A stretch of 64,000 nt of DNA, taken from NCBI GenBank assembly GCA_905221605.1, contig CAJNDS010000335.1, forward strand, positions 768,910-832,909, read 5' to 3'. Below the pieces are notes generated by a model, which worked only from the letters and a program-made list of their open reading frames with translations, was not told the origin of the DNA and did no database searches. A program made the position numbers and the translations under genes. Shown in pieces: positions 12,342 to 22,989 of this stretch (the first letter of the stretch is position 1; every line of letters starts with the position of its first letter). The DNA is from Symbiodinium natans (taxonomy: Eukaryota; Sar; Dinophyceae; Suessiales; Symbiodiniaceae).

Positions 12342-13889
12342 CTTCTAGCGCACCCGTCACCCTGAAACCTTGAAACCCCAAAACGCCTCAACCCCACACC
12401 CCGAGATCCAAGCTCGGCAACCATCGGCACCCATCGGCAATTGCTGAAAGACCGCAAGCTGGCTCAAGCCCTTAAACCCTAAACCCTAAACCCTAAACCC
12501 TAAACGCCCCGAACGCTCAGCCCCAAACCCGATTTTCCCCTGATAAGGAACCCGAAACCCCAAACCCCAAAAGCCTAAACCCTAAACCCTCCAAGTACAG
12601 TAATGGTCAGGAGGACCTCAAGGTCAATCCAAAAACACTTTGACATCCTGGGCTCGAGGGCTCTGGGCTGCAGGCTCTCGGGCTTTGGGGCTTTGGGGCT
12701 TAGGGTTGTTGGGGTTTGGGGTTTAGGGTTTAGGGTTTAGGGTTTAGGCTTTAGGGTTTAGGGTTTAGGGTTTAGGGTTTAGGGAAACCCTAAGCCCTAA
12801 ACCCTACACCCAGGTTTGAGATCACCCTCCTTGTGGCAGAGCGCCCAGATAGCTTCGCTAGCGGGCGCCGGCCTGGTGACTTGGGTTCAGGGCTTAGGAT
12901 TGTGTTTGGGGGGTTTAGGGTTTAGGGCTTAGGGCTTAGGGCTTAGGGCTTAGGGCTTAGGGCTTAGGGCTTAGGGTTCAGGGTCTAGGGTTTAGGGTTT
13001 AGGGTTTAGGGTTGAGGAGGTTGTAAGGCTTCAGGCGTTTTGGCGGTTTGGGGCTGCAGGGTTTGTAGGGCTTTTGAGGGTTCGGAGGTTCAGGCTTTGG
13101 GGCTGCGAGGGTTGCCTTCGGGGCCTAGGGCTTACGGAAATGTCTTGCGGCATGGCGTTTTAGACTAAGGCACGGGGTCCTAGAGCCTCAAAACCCAAAC
13201 CCCGATGCCTAAGTCCCAGAAACCCTCAATCCCGCAATCCCTAGACCCTGTAAGCCTAAACCCTAGAATAGCATGAAAGCCCCGAAGCCCCCATAAAAAA
13301 ACATAAACTCCCAATCCCCGAAAGACCCGTAAACCATAAATCCCGAAACCCCTAAACCCTAAACACCTAAACCCTAACCCTAGATCCTAAACCCCAAGCA
13401 ATTTAAGTCCTTCACGACCCTAAACGCCCTAAAGCCTCCTGGAAGACCCTGAACCCTGAACCCTAAACCCTCAACCCAAAAGGCCCTACATGCCCTTAAG
13501 GTCTTAAAGGCCCTAAAGGCCCGAAAAGCCTTGGAAGGCCCTAAAGGCCCTACAAGCCCCTAAAGGCCCCAAAGGCCCTAAAAGGCCCTAAAGGCCCTAA
13601 AAGCCTCCAATATCCCCCGTCGCACCTGCCGGCCGCCCGGCAGCGGGCGGAGAAGACGCGGCCGAAGAGGACGGCGCAGATCCACCAGACCTCGTGCGCT
13701 TGGGGGGCGAAGGACCCATTAAGAGAGACGGGGGTTTAGGGATAGGTTTAACATTATTAGGATTCAGGGTTTCGGGTCTAGCGTTTAGAAACTAGGGTTT
13801 AGGGTTTCGGGTTTAGGGTATAGGGTTTAGGGTTTAGGGTCTGGGGGGGTTTGGGGTTTGGGGTTTAAGGTTTGGGGCTCTTAGGGGGG

Positions 13890-15592
13890 GTCAGCATCTC
13901 GGAGAACTTGGCGCGATTCAGCAACAACTTCCTAAACCTTAAACCCTAAGCCCTGAACCCTAAACCCGAAACCCCTAAACCCTAAAACCTAAACCCTAAA
14001 CCCCAACCTTTGGGTGCTGCACCGGGCCTCGGCGTATCGCCAGACCCAGCGGCGGAAGAAGACCACGCACGCCACCAAAGGAAGCCTGCGCGATTTCAGC
14101 TGGCTCTTCGTTGGGAATGAGGGAAGTTCCCTAAACCCTGTTAGCCTGAACCCTCAAATCTATGCTGCCCTTATGTAAACCCTTTAAGAGTAAGTGTGGA
14201 GTGCAAGGGCTGACGGAGTTAGGGTTTAGGGCTGAATCGTTTAGGAGAGGTTTCAGGGCTTAGGGCTTAAGGTTTAGGTTTAGGGTTTAGGTTTAGGGGG
14301 TTAGGTTTGGGGTTTAGGGCTGCATTGGTTTGGGTCTAGGGTTGAGAGGTTCGGTCTTTTGCTATCTGGGCGAGTTTCTAGGGCTAGAAAGGCTACGCCT
14401 CCGGAACCCGAAACCCTGAACTGCGTTCAAGGTCTCAACCCTCCCGCACAGACAAGGGTTCAGGGTTTACGGTTTTAGAGTCTAGTAGTCAGGGTTTAGG
14501 GTTTAGGCTAACCCTAAACCCAAAACCCTAAACCCCGAACCCCTACCATCAGGAGACGAGGCTCAGTACCACCAGCCGCTCCTCGGCTCGGGTTTGCGGG
14601 GTTTAGGGTTTGGGTTCCCTAGACCCTAAACCCTAAACCCTAAACCCTAAACCCTAAACCCTTAGGGGCTCCGGGTTCAGGGCCTGAGCCTGACCAAAGG
14701 TTTGGATCACCGAAGGGTATAACTGGCATCCTACGGTACCGGCAAAGCCAAGCACCCTCAGCCCTGAGAGGCCTCAGGAGTGGAGAAGTTTCGGGTTCAG
14801 GGGCAGCATGTACAATTTCTGCAAGCGCTGCGCGATCCTGGAAATACGCGGGCGACGGGCTACTGCCCTCCTTAAACACTCAGATGCGGCCGTTCTACAC
14901 GCCCTTTGACAAACACAGAGAAATTGCGCGTGAGACTCCATCAGGACAAAGCCTACCATCTCACTGGTCAGTTCTCTAACGCTCTGGTCCTTATTTTGTG
15001 GCACCCCTAAACAGAAGGGGTCGTGTCTATATTCCAGTACCCTTAGACGGACCCGCAAGGCCCTACAACCTCCCACGAAACCCTAAACGCCGTCCCGCCT
15101 TGACCTGCACAGCACCGAAAGAGGCTCAGCGCATGCTTCTACCGACTGCTAGCTAGGGTTAAGGGTCTGGGGCCTAGGGTTTAGGGTTTAGGGTTTAGGG
15201 TTCAGGGTTTAGGGTTTAGGGTTTAAGGTTAGGGACTTAATTAGAATCTCTCATCTGGATCGGATTTGAAGATTTGATTGCGGATGTACACCCTTGGAAA
15301 GGTTGGGTTTAGGCGGAGTTTAAGCTCTACCTCCAAATCCTACGCTGTCCTACACATGAGTAACGTCAGACCTGCAAAACAGGAATGGTGATGAAACCCC
15401 CGCCCCCCAAATTCAAGTAGCAAGAAATTGGGTGGACCCGGTAGCCCTAAACCCTAAACCCTAAACCCTAAACCCTAAACTCTGCGGCCACCAGGAGTCC
15501 GCCGTGGCCACCAGGGCCAGGCACGCCAGGGCCGCAACGAGGCCCAGGACGTTGAGGAGCCGCCACCAGAAGCGGATGCTGCTCCTCGGATG
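13890..15592 (-). CDS. Membrane-segment exon and neighbours, possible N-terminus of the ABC1 gene
   Basis: About 15592-15482 reads a clear membrane helix (FWWRLLNVLGLVAALACLAL) flanked by Arg and Trp. About 14112-14008 reads RRLPLVACVVFFRRWVWRYA, and about 13931-13890 reads KLLLNRAKFSEML. They lie upstream of the first secure ABC1 exon on the same strand. ABC1 proteins often have hydrophobic and basic N-terminal segments, so they may belong there, but no family motif proves it. The opposite strand is also open over 14008-14112. Confidence 0.45.
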
Positions 15593-15596
15593 GGGG

Positions 15597-15782
15597 TTTA
15601 GGGTTTAGGGTTTAGGGTTCAGGGTTTAGGGTTCAGGGTTCAGGGTTTAGGGTTTAGGGTTTAGGGTTTAGGGTTTAGGGTTTAGGGTTTAGGGTTTAGG
15701 GTTTAGGGTTTAGGGTTTAGGGTTTAGGGTTTAGGGTTTAGGGTTTAGGGTTTAGGGTTTAGGTTTCAGGGTTTAGGGTTTA
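15597..15782. repeat. TTTAGGG array
   Basis: Near-perfect array of more than 20 units directly beside the membrane-helix exon-like segment, followed by the GA microsatellite. Confidence 0.9.
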
Positions 15783-15789
15783 TGACCCT

Positions 15790-15790
<1 letters not shown>

Positions 15791-15871
<81 letters not shown>

Positions 15872-15961
15872 AAGCGAGCGAGCGAGGGATGGAGGGAGAG
15901 AGAGAGAGAGCCAGAGAGAGAGAGAAAGAGAAAACAAAAAGGTTGACAAAAAAACCGAGGA

Positions 15962-15992
<31 letters not shown>

Positions 15993-15998
15993 GAGAGA
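15791..15998. repeat. GA microsatellite
   Basis: Almost pure (GA)n at 15791-15870, then impure GAGAGA/GAGC runs to about 15998. Ser/Leu-rich and Arg/Glu-rich ORFs here are the repeat translated. Confidence 0.9.
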
Positions 15999-16019
15999 AA
16001 AAAAAAATCGGGAGCCAAA

Positions 16020-18470
16020 AGCTAGAGAATCGCCCCTGACTCTTCAGGATGCCCACAGAGCTTGGCAAGCTGAACACTTGGCGGTCCAAGGTGGGTCGAG
16101 CCACAAGGTGTCTTCAACGTGCACCTGGCAGCAGACGGGCATACGGTTTGGGGTTTAGGGTTTAGGGTTTAGGGTTTAGGGTTTAGGGTTTAGGGTTTAC
16201 AGTAAGCTCCGAAAAGCTGGAACATCCTTATCCCCATACCCCAAAAGGTATACTAAAGGGAATCCCAGCTCTAATCATCCTTAAGCCATGTTCCAACTTT
16301 CTGGAGTTTACTGTAGGGCTTAGGATCTAGGCCTCTGGCTTCAAGGGTTTTGGTTTGCGGCTTCGTTGGGCTCAGGATTAGTACTGCGTGTGGCTTCCAA
16401 ACGCCCGAGACGGAGTTTGTGAAGATGTTGGGAGATAAAGAACCCAAAAAAAAACACATGGTGCTTGCTTTGGTAACCAAACTTTTTAAGTTCAACACAG
16501 AATGCGCTTCCCAAAATTAATCCTGTTCTGGGCTCCTCTTTCGCATCGTCGTGTCGAACGGTTCTTGAGGAGAGACATATTCTTGCCGCCAACGTCAACA
16601 GCCACGCGTGTAATCCTCCTTGCTTCTCCTAAACCCTCCCCAACACTCCCCTACAGTTATTCAAGAACCTTCGCATCCGCAAACTAAGGTTTCATTTTTG
16701 TCTGTGAAATTCTACCCGCCCCCCCCCCCCCCTTCCCTTCTGTGCCTAAATGGCTTGGTTGGCTTGGGTTGCTCTTGGGATGTCTGCACACTGTGGCATT
16801 AGACACCTTAAGCGCTCTAAACCCTATAAACCCTAAACCCTAAACCCTAAGCCCTAAGCCCCTCTAAACCCACAAGCAGCTCCCCCGCCTCCACCAGCAA
16901 TTCCGTCGAGCTCTTGGACTGGCTCCCGTCGCCGGGGTCCTGGCGGCAGCCCGCCGCAAGGGTCACCATGTAACCCTAAAGTCAGGTTTGAGGCTTCAAA
17001 GCCCGAACTCCCAAAGCCTCAACCCAAAAAAATTCCAGGCTTCTGCCCCCAGCTCCCCCCCAGGTTTCAGCCGCTGTTTTTTTCGGCTAGAGGGGGGGGG
17101 GAGGGGGGGGTCCTAACTTTCGGTGACAGATTGACTTCTCACTATCACTTCCAAGAGGCATGTCGCTGATCCAATACGATCTATAAAGTTATTAAGTCGT
17201 ACCGCCAGTGTGACAAGTTCACGAGGGGCTCCAAAAACCAGGGAGGGAGAGATCGGGTCAGATGCAGCCAAATGGCCGCGGAAGGGAGCCAGCCCAGGCC
17301 CTGGTAAGATAAACCCTAAACCCTAAACCCTAAACCCTAAGCCCTAAACCCTAAACCCTAAACCCTAAACCCTAAACCCGGAGCAAAAAAGGAACCTGAC
17401 CGAGGGGAGGTGTGGGAAAGCAAGACGGGAAAGACGCGAGCCCACACCAAAACCGGCACCGGGAAAGGAAGAAGACTAACCCAGACCCCAGAACTCGGCC
17501 CGAGAAGAGGCCCTTGAACCCCACACCCTAAACCCTAAACCCTAAACCCTAAACCCTAAACCCCCAAAAGCCCTCCGCTCCGTTGCGGAGGCCACCGCGG
17601 ATGTGGTCGCCGGGAGCGGCTGTGAGGCCTGAATGGGTTTATAGGGTTTAGGGTTTAGGGTTTAGGGTTTAGGGTTTAGGGTTTGGGGTTTGGGGTTTGG
17701 GGTTTGGGGTTAAGGTTTTGGGGCTTATAGGGTTTAGTATTTGTTTAGGGTTTGGGGTTTGGGAGTTGGGGTTTGGGTTTGGGGGTTGGTTTCGGGTTTT
17801 TGTTTAGGGTTTAGGGTTTAGGGTTTAGGGTTTAGGGTTTAGGGTTTCGGGTTTAGGGTTTAGGGTTTAGGGTTTAGGGTTTAGGGTTTAGGGCTAGGGT
17901 TTAGGGTTTAGGGTTTAGGGTTTAGGGTTTAGGGTTTAGGGTTTAGGGTTTAGGGTTTAGGGTTTAGGGTTTAGGGGGTCTAGGGTTTAGGGTTTAGGGT
18001 AGGGTTTAGGGTTTAGGGTTTAGGGTTTAGGGTTTAGGGTTTAGGGTTTAGGGTTTAGGGTTTAGGGTTTAGGGTTTAGGGTTTAGGGTTTAGGGTTTGT
18101 GCCGGATGTCCCAAAACCCTCCTTAAAAAAAACACACTGTGAACCCGAAACTTTCAAACCCTCAAGATCTCAGCCCAAACCCTAAACCTTAAAACCCACG
18201 AAATCCGAAGCCCGTCAGCTCGCGATCCAGACATGCCCTTGGCCCTCAAGTCCCTAAACCCCTGAAGCCTCTCAGCCCTAAACCCTAAGAACCCTAAACC
18301 CTAAACCCAAACCCTAAACCCTAAGCCCTAAACCCCAAACCCTAACCCTAAACCCTAAACATATTTGGGATTGTTTACGTAAACGAACTCAGGTCCCAGC
18401 CGCCTCCGTCTGCGGACGACTCCTCCTCCGACAGGTCCCGGGGCCCCCGTGAACCCAAATGCCCTACAGG
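16020..18470 (-). CDS. Isolated exon-like segments, unrecognised
   Basis: Heptamer-free islands that open on minus after AG: about 18450-18390 (RDLSEEESSADGGGWDL), about 17305-17230 (GLGWLPSAAIWLHLTR), about 16972-16870 (MVTLAAGCRQDPGDG then STELLVEAGELLV) and about 16118-16030 (VEDTLWLDPPWTAKCSACQ). I recognise no domain. They could be the 3' part of the FYVE gene, the 5' part of the ABC1 gene or a separate gene. The islands are short, and coding sense is judged only by composition and splice context. Confidence 0.35.
16198..16315. mobile_element. 118-bp inverted-repeat element TACAGTAA
   Basis: Left arm TACAGTAAGCTCCGAAAAGC then TGGAACAT; right arm ATGTTCCAACTTTCTGGAGT then TTACTGTA. About 28 bp with a few mismatches. 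Both flanks are TAGGGTT/TAGGGCT heptamer sequence, so a target duplication cannot be told from the array. Confidence 0.7.
16395..16520 (+). pseudogene. Short plus-strand coding remnant ending in a stop
   Basis: A 41-codon open stretch in a heptamer-free segment reads FQTPETEFVKMLGDKEP, then KKKHMVLALVTKLFKFN, ending TECASQN and a TAA. The heptad-like hydrophobic spacing and the end in a stop resemble the C-terminus of a helical domain such as a GRIP domain, but similarity is weak and no intact gene is attached. It could be a retroposed 3' fragment or chance. Confidence 0.25.
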
Positions 18471-18995
18471 GCTGTGGGGGGTTAAGGGCTCAGGGTTTAG
18501 GATCTCGGTTTAGGATATCGGGTTTGGGGTTTAGGGCTTAGGGTTCAGGATCTTGGGTTTAGGATGTCGGGTTGAGGGTTTAGGGTTTAGGGTTTAGGGT
18601 TTAGGGTTTAGGGTTTAGGGTGTAGGGTGTAGGGTGTAGGGTGTAGGGTTTAGGGTTTAGGGTTTAGGACCCCAAAACAGATTCTTAAGGTTCAAGGTTG
18701 AGGGCTTAGGGTCTCTTCCCTCCCCGCCTCTCCCAACACCGCCCGCAGCGGCGGTGAGGCGGCTTGCCTTCAGTCTTCTGGTTCATTCAGGGGGCTTGGT
18801 TTAGGGTTTAGGGTTTAGAGTTTAGGGTTTAGGGTTTAGGGTTTAGGGTTTAGGGTTTAGGGTTTAGGGTTTAGGGTTTAGGGTTTAGGGTTTAGGGTTT
18901 AGGGTTTAGGGTTTAGGGTTTAGGGTTTAGGTTTTGGCGTTTAGGGTTTAGGGTTTAGGGTTTAGCGTTTAGGGTTTAGGGTTTAGGGTTTAGGG
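17640..18995. repeat. Block of TTTAGGG, TTTGGGG and GGGTGTA arrays
   Basis: Long runs at 17640-18097, 18570-18667 and 18800-18995, broken by variant runs (TTTGGGG at 17680-17720, GGGTGTA at 18618-18648) and short unique islands. Confidence 0.9.
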
Positions 18996-19198
18996 CTTAA
19001 GGGCCGGCTTGGGAGGGGGTTAGGGTCCGCCGACCCTGGCGGCGTGTTGGATGTGATCCTTTACCCCCCAAAACGCAGGGGGGGTAGGGGGGGTCCGGCA
19101 GCTTTTCCATGGAGGGCCAGGCCACCCACACGGCCTAAACTCACGGACCATAGGCGGTTTCGCACAGGACATAGGGGTCGTTTGGGAAAAACCACCCC

Positions 19199-19200
<2 letters not shown>

Positions 19201-19274
<74 letters not shown>
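19201..19274. repeat. Poly-C run, 74 bases
   Basis: An uninterrupted C run, the longest homopolymer in the window. Poly-Pro and poly-Gly ORFs over it are artefacts. Its length may also reflect assembly uncertainty. Confidence 0.9.
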
Positions 19275-19275
<1 letters not shown>

Positions 19276-20660
19276 TTTCACAGAGGCTCAAGCAAATCAA
19301 CTTTTGGCATCCTTTGAGCTGACGAGCGCGTTTAAACCTTTCAACTATGCTCCAGCGGGGTCGGCGGCTTGAGCCGGAGGCTCTTAAATCCGGCCCCCGC
19401 GCCGCCCGTGGTCCAGGGCGGAGCCCGCGTCGCACTAAAGCGCTAGCTTTAAGGGGCGAGCGCCCGAGCCGCCGACCCCGCCCAAAATTGCTTCAAATTC
19501 GCGCGGGGCCCTTCGGGAGGCCTCCAAAACGGCATCCAAGGGGACGCAACACGCGGTGGTGCGAAAAGCACGAAAACCTCGTAAAAACCATGGGTTTTTA
19601 CGAAAAACCGAGGCCACAAAACACCCGCAGCACCCCATTAAACCCTCACGGGCGCGCATCATCGGCCCTAGCTTTTCACATGGGGCGCGCGCCAGGCCGA
19701 AACCACGTTTTTCAAGGTTTGGGGGGGGTACCGGAAGCCCAAAACCAGGCGAGCATCATGAGCATCAGCAGCCCTGGCCCGCGGGCCCAAGGCAATAAAA
19801 AACGCTGAAAAACGCTGAAATCACCGTAAATACCGTGTTTTTATGAGGTTTTTCACGCGTGCCTCCGACCCCCACCCCTGTCGCCCTTGACCCGCCCCCA
19901 AAGTGCGCATCATCGAAACTTACGTCCGGGGGGGGGTCTGCTGATGCTGCTGATGCGCGGGGTCCGGGCGCATCATCGAGCCATCGCTTCTCATGGGCTT
20001 CGTGGGGGGGTCCGGGCCGACGGCCCAGAGACCCAGCTGATGCTCATGATGCTCGTTTTGGGGGGGGGGTTCCAACAGCAGAAAACCTCGTAAATACCGA
20101 GTGTTTTGTGGGTCCACATAAAAACGCCCCTAAAATCGCTCATTTTACGCGCTCGAACGGCTTCGTGCCTACAACAGCAGGACCCCGAATGCCCTTAAGG
20201 GCACTCGGGGTCTTGCTTTTGGGGGTTTGGTGGGGACGCAAGCATTCAAGCACATACAATCGGCGTGTTTAAGGGGGTTTTGGATGGCCTGGGGGAGGCC
20301 GCTGATGCTCATGATGCTCCCTTTCCTGGGTCCCAAAAGGCTTCCCAAGCCCAAAAACACGTGTTTACAGCGTTTTCTGAAGGTTTTTCGAAGGCAAAAC
20401 GCATGCATAGAATGCTTTTAAGGCCCCCAAACCAACCCCACTGATGCTCCTGATGCGGGTGCGCGCGCGCGCGCGCCGCGCGCGCGCGCGCGCGCCGGGG
20501 GGGGAGGGGGGAGGGAGGGGGGGGAAGGCAGGAGAAAGAGAGACAGAGAGAAGGAGAGGACAAAGACACGGGAAAGAGAAGACAGTGCCAAGGTTCAAGG
20601 TTTCGTGCTTTGGGGGGCGGGGGCCGGCCCGTGCCGCTAGGCCTGAAATTTAGGGTCTAT
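19275..20660. other. Heptamer-poor GC-rich island with GATGCTCATGATGCTC motif
   Basis: Contains spaced copies of GATGCTCATGATGCTC and near relatives in both orientations (about 19755, 19930, 20037, 20303 and 20440), AAAACCTCGTAAA-type strings and a (GC)n tract at 20460-20496. Several overlapping ORFs exist on both strands, but none shows a recognisable domain. It looks like a distinct interspersed repeat or degenerate element. Confidence 0.6.
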
Positions 20661-20954
20661 GTTCGGGGGGGGGGGGGGGGGGGTTAGGGTTTAGGGCTTA
20701 GGGTTTAGGGTTTAGGGTTTAGGGTGTAGGGTTTAGGGTTTAGGCTTTAGCCTTTAGGGTTTGGGGTTTAGGCTTAGGGTTTAGGGTTTAGGGTCAAGAC
20801 AGGAGCGCAAGGGACAGCTCCACCACACAGAAACTCACAAACCGAGGAAGCGCGAAGCTTGTACTCCAATTCTGTTAGGCTCAGGCGGTGGCTGTGCCTG
20901 GGGTTAGGGTTTAGGGTTCAGGGTTTATGGTTTAGGGTTTAGGGTTGAGGGTTA

Positions 20955-21280
20955 GCCATTACACTGGTGGCTACCATGACCTCCTTCCTTCGTCATCGGA
21001 CGGCTGCAGCTCCATTGGCAACACTGTGGACACAGCTCAAGACAGAATCCGTCTAGCTGATGCCCATGGCTCCTCAGATCACGGGGAAGACGGATCTCCC
21101 TGTCCGGTCTAAGCGGCGCGAACGCCTGACTGTATGGCGGACTGGCTGGCAAGGCGCCTGTCAACCCAGCCGTCGGTGATGAAAGAAAGCATTCCAACCA
21201 TTCAACAAGGCTCCATACGAAACTCACGGAATTGTCCTGTAGAACACATACCACCCCGCCGTCCTGACCTTTGGCGAAAC
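20955..21280. other. Unique segment without a recognisable gene
   Basis: A heptamer-free 300-bp segment open on the minus strand (100 codons, 21254-20952), beginning MVCVLQDNSVSFVWSLVEWL. No domain recognised. It could be part of an untranslated region, an exon or a transposon remnant. Confidence 0.3.
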
Positions 21281-21318
21281 AAGGTTTAAGGGGTTTCGGG
21301 TTTAGGGTTTCCAGATAC

Positions 21319-21381
21319 GGGCCCTTCTTATGGGTCCCTTCTTATGTAACCCCAGATACGCACCGTACATAATAAGGGCCC
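21319..21381. repeat. Short inverted repeat GGGCCCTT...AAGGGCCC
   Basis: GGGCCCTTCTTATG at the left and CATAATAAGGGCCC at the right, 63 bp, followed by AGGGACCATACTAAAGGCCC. It sits in a heptamer-poor stretch downstream of the FYVE exons. Similar GGGACCAT-type strings are at 37262-37345. Confidence 0.4.
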
Positions 21382-21621
21382 AAACTTCGGCTCCCAAAAA
21401 GACAAGGGTAAGGGACCATACTAAAGGCCCATGGTTCCAACCTTAGATTTAGGAGGGCTCAAGGGTTTAGGGGTTTTAGAGGTTTGGGGGTAGGGCTTAG
21501 GGGTTTGTAGGCGGTTGGAGTGCAGGCAGGGTCTACCTTAACCCTAAACCCTAAACCCTAAACCTCTAAACCCCTAAACCCCTAAATCCCCAAACCCGAC
21601 CACCCTTAACCAGGGCTGCAC

Positions 21622-22609
21622 CTCTCATCGGCGCGCAGTCGTTGCAGAAGATCTTGCCTCCAAGATGTGTGCTTTGTTTGGGGCTTAGGGTTTGGGATTT
21701 AGGGTTTAGGGTTTAGGGTTTGGGGTTTGGGGTTTGGGGTTTGGGGTTTGGGGTTTGGGGTTTGGGGTTTGGGGTTTCGGTTGGTTGCACTACTTGAAGG
21801 ATCGGGAACCTTTGAATCGAGTCATTCAGTAGGGCTCCCTTCAAGAGCACTTATACATCTACTCTTGTCTTGCGAAAGGCCCCAAGTAAGGCCCGACCAA
21901 GAACATCAAATTCAGAACCTGCCCTTAACCCGAAATCCCTAAACCCTGAAGTCCGAAACCGTAAGCCCTAAACCCTAAACCCTAGCCCCAAACCCCAAAC
22001 CCCAAACCCTAAACCCCAAGCCCCAAACCCTAAACCCTGAACCCTTCCCACTCTGTTTGTCCGGGTGGCCGCAGCTGCGACAGTGATGCCGGCGCCGGAA
22101 GAGCGTGAAAGGGCGCCCGCAGGTCCTAGGCTCCCCGGGATTTGATTCAGGGCTTCTGGGGTTTAGGGCTTAGGTTTCAACACCAAGCCCTAAGCCCTGA
22201 ACCCTAGACCCTAAACCCTAAACCCTAAACCCTAAACCCTAAACCCTAAACCCTAAACCCTAAACCCTAAACCCTAAACTGTTCGGCCTTAGGGTGTAGG
22301 CCTCTGCATGAAGGCCTGAGGTCGAGGGCTTGGGGAGTTTAGCTCATATCGGCCTCCGTGCTTTAGACCAGCTCGCAATGTTGTCACGAAAGAAGGCTAA
22401 GAAGCGTCATGGTCTTCCTTGGAGGGGCCTAAACACGTTTTGGACTCCGGGTTTTTGGGGTTTAGGCTTCGGGTTTGAGGGGGTTTAGGGTTTGGGGTTT
22501 AGGGTTTGAGGGTGTGGGTTTAGGGTTTGGGGTTTGGGTTTAGGGCTTATGGGTTAGGGTTTGGGGTTGAGGGTTGAGGGTTGAGGGTTGAGGGCTGGGG
22601 GTTGAGGAT

Positions 22610-22641
<32 letters not shown>

Positions 22642-22709
22642 GGAGGCTTTGAGAGCCCGAGCGTCTCTGCCATGCAGCAGTCGGCGGCTTCATCGGGAAG
22701 CCAGCGGGC
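21622..22709 (-). CDS. FYVE zinc finger split across three exons
   Basis: FYVE domains bind phosphatidylinositol 3-phosphate on endosomal membranes through a WxxD motif, the RRHHCR signature and zinc-binding cysteines. Exon 22709-22672 reads ARWLPDEAADCCM (WxxD and first Cys), exon 22125-22070 reads TCGRPFTLFRRRHHCRSC, and exon 21657-21622 reads KIFCNDCAPMR. Joined in phase these give C-M-T-C (CxxC), then RRRHHCRSCGKIFCNDC, the canonical order. Best-fit donors: first ambiguous (GG or GC by one base), second GC, third GT. The final Cys pair must lie in a further downstream exon I could not place. Confidence 0.88.
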
Positions 22710-22989
22710 CTGCCAGTGCTAGGGTTTGGGGTTTAGGGTTTAGGGTTTGGGGTTTAGGGTTTGGGGCTTGGGGTTAAGGTTTGGGGTCTCGGAATTAGGG
22801 TCTAGACCCTAGGGTTTTGGGAACCAGGGCCCTGGGACCTAGAGCATCAAAGGAAGAAATAGTCCGGGCGTAGGGCTACCTGAAAAATGAGGCCCAAAGA
22901 ACCCTTCATTCCACCTTGATCTGTGCCTCGTTGGGGCAAACCCTAAACCCTAAGCCTAAACCCTAAACCCAAAACCCTAGAAAAGGGGG

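Noticed and set aside
15766-16158. Ser/Leu-rich and Arg/Glu-rich ORFs
   Set aside because: Translation of a GA microsatellite.
19044-19435. Poly-Pro and poly-Gly ORFs
   Set aside because: Translation of the 74-base poly-C run.
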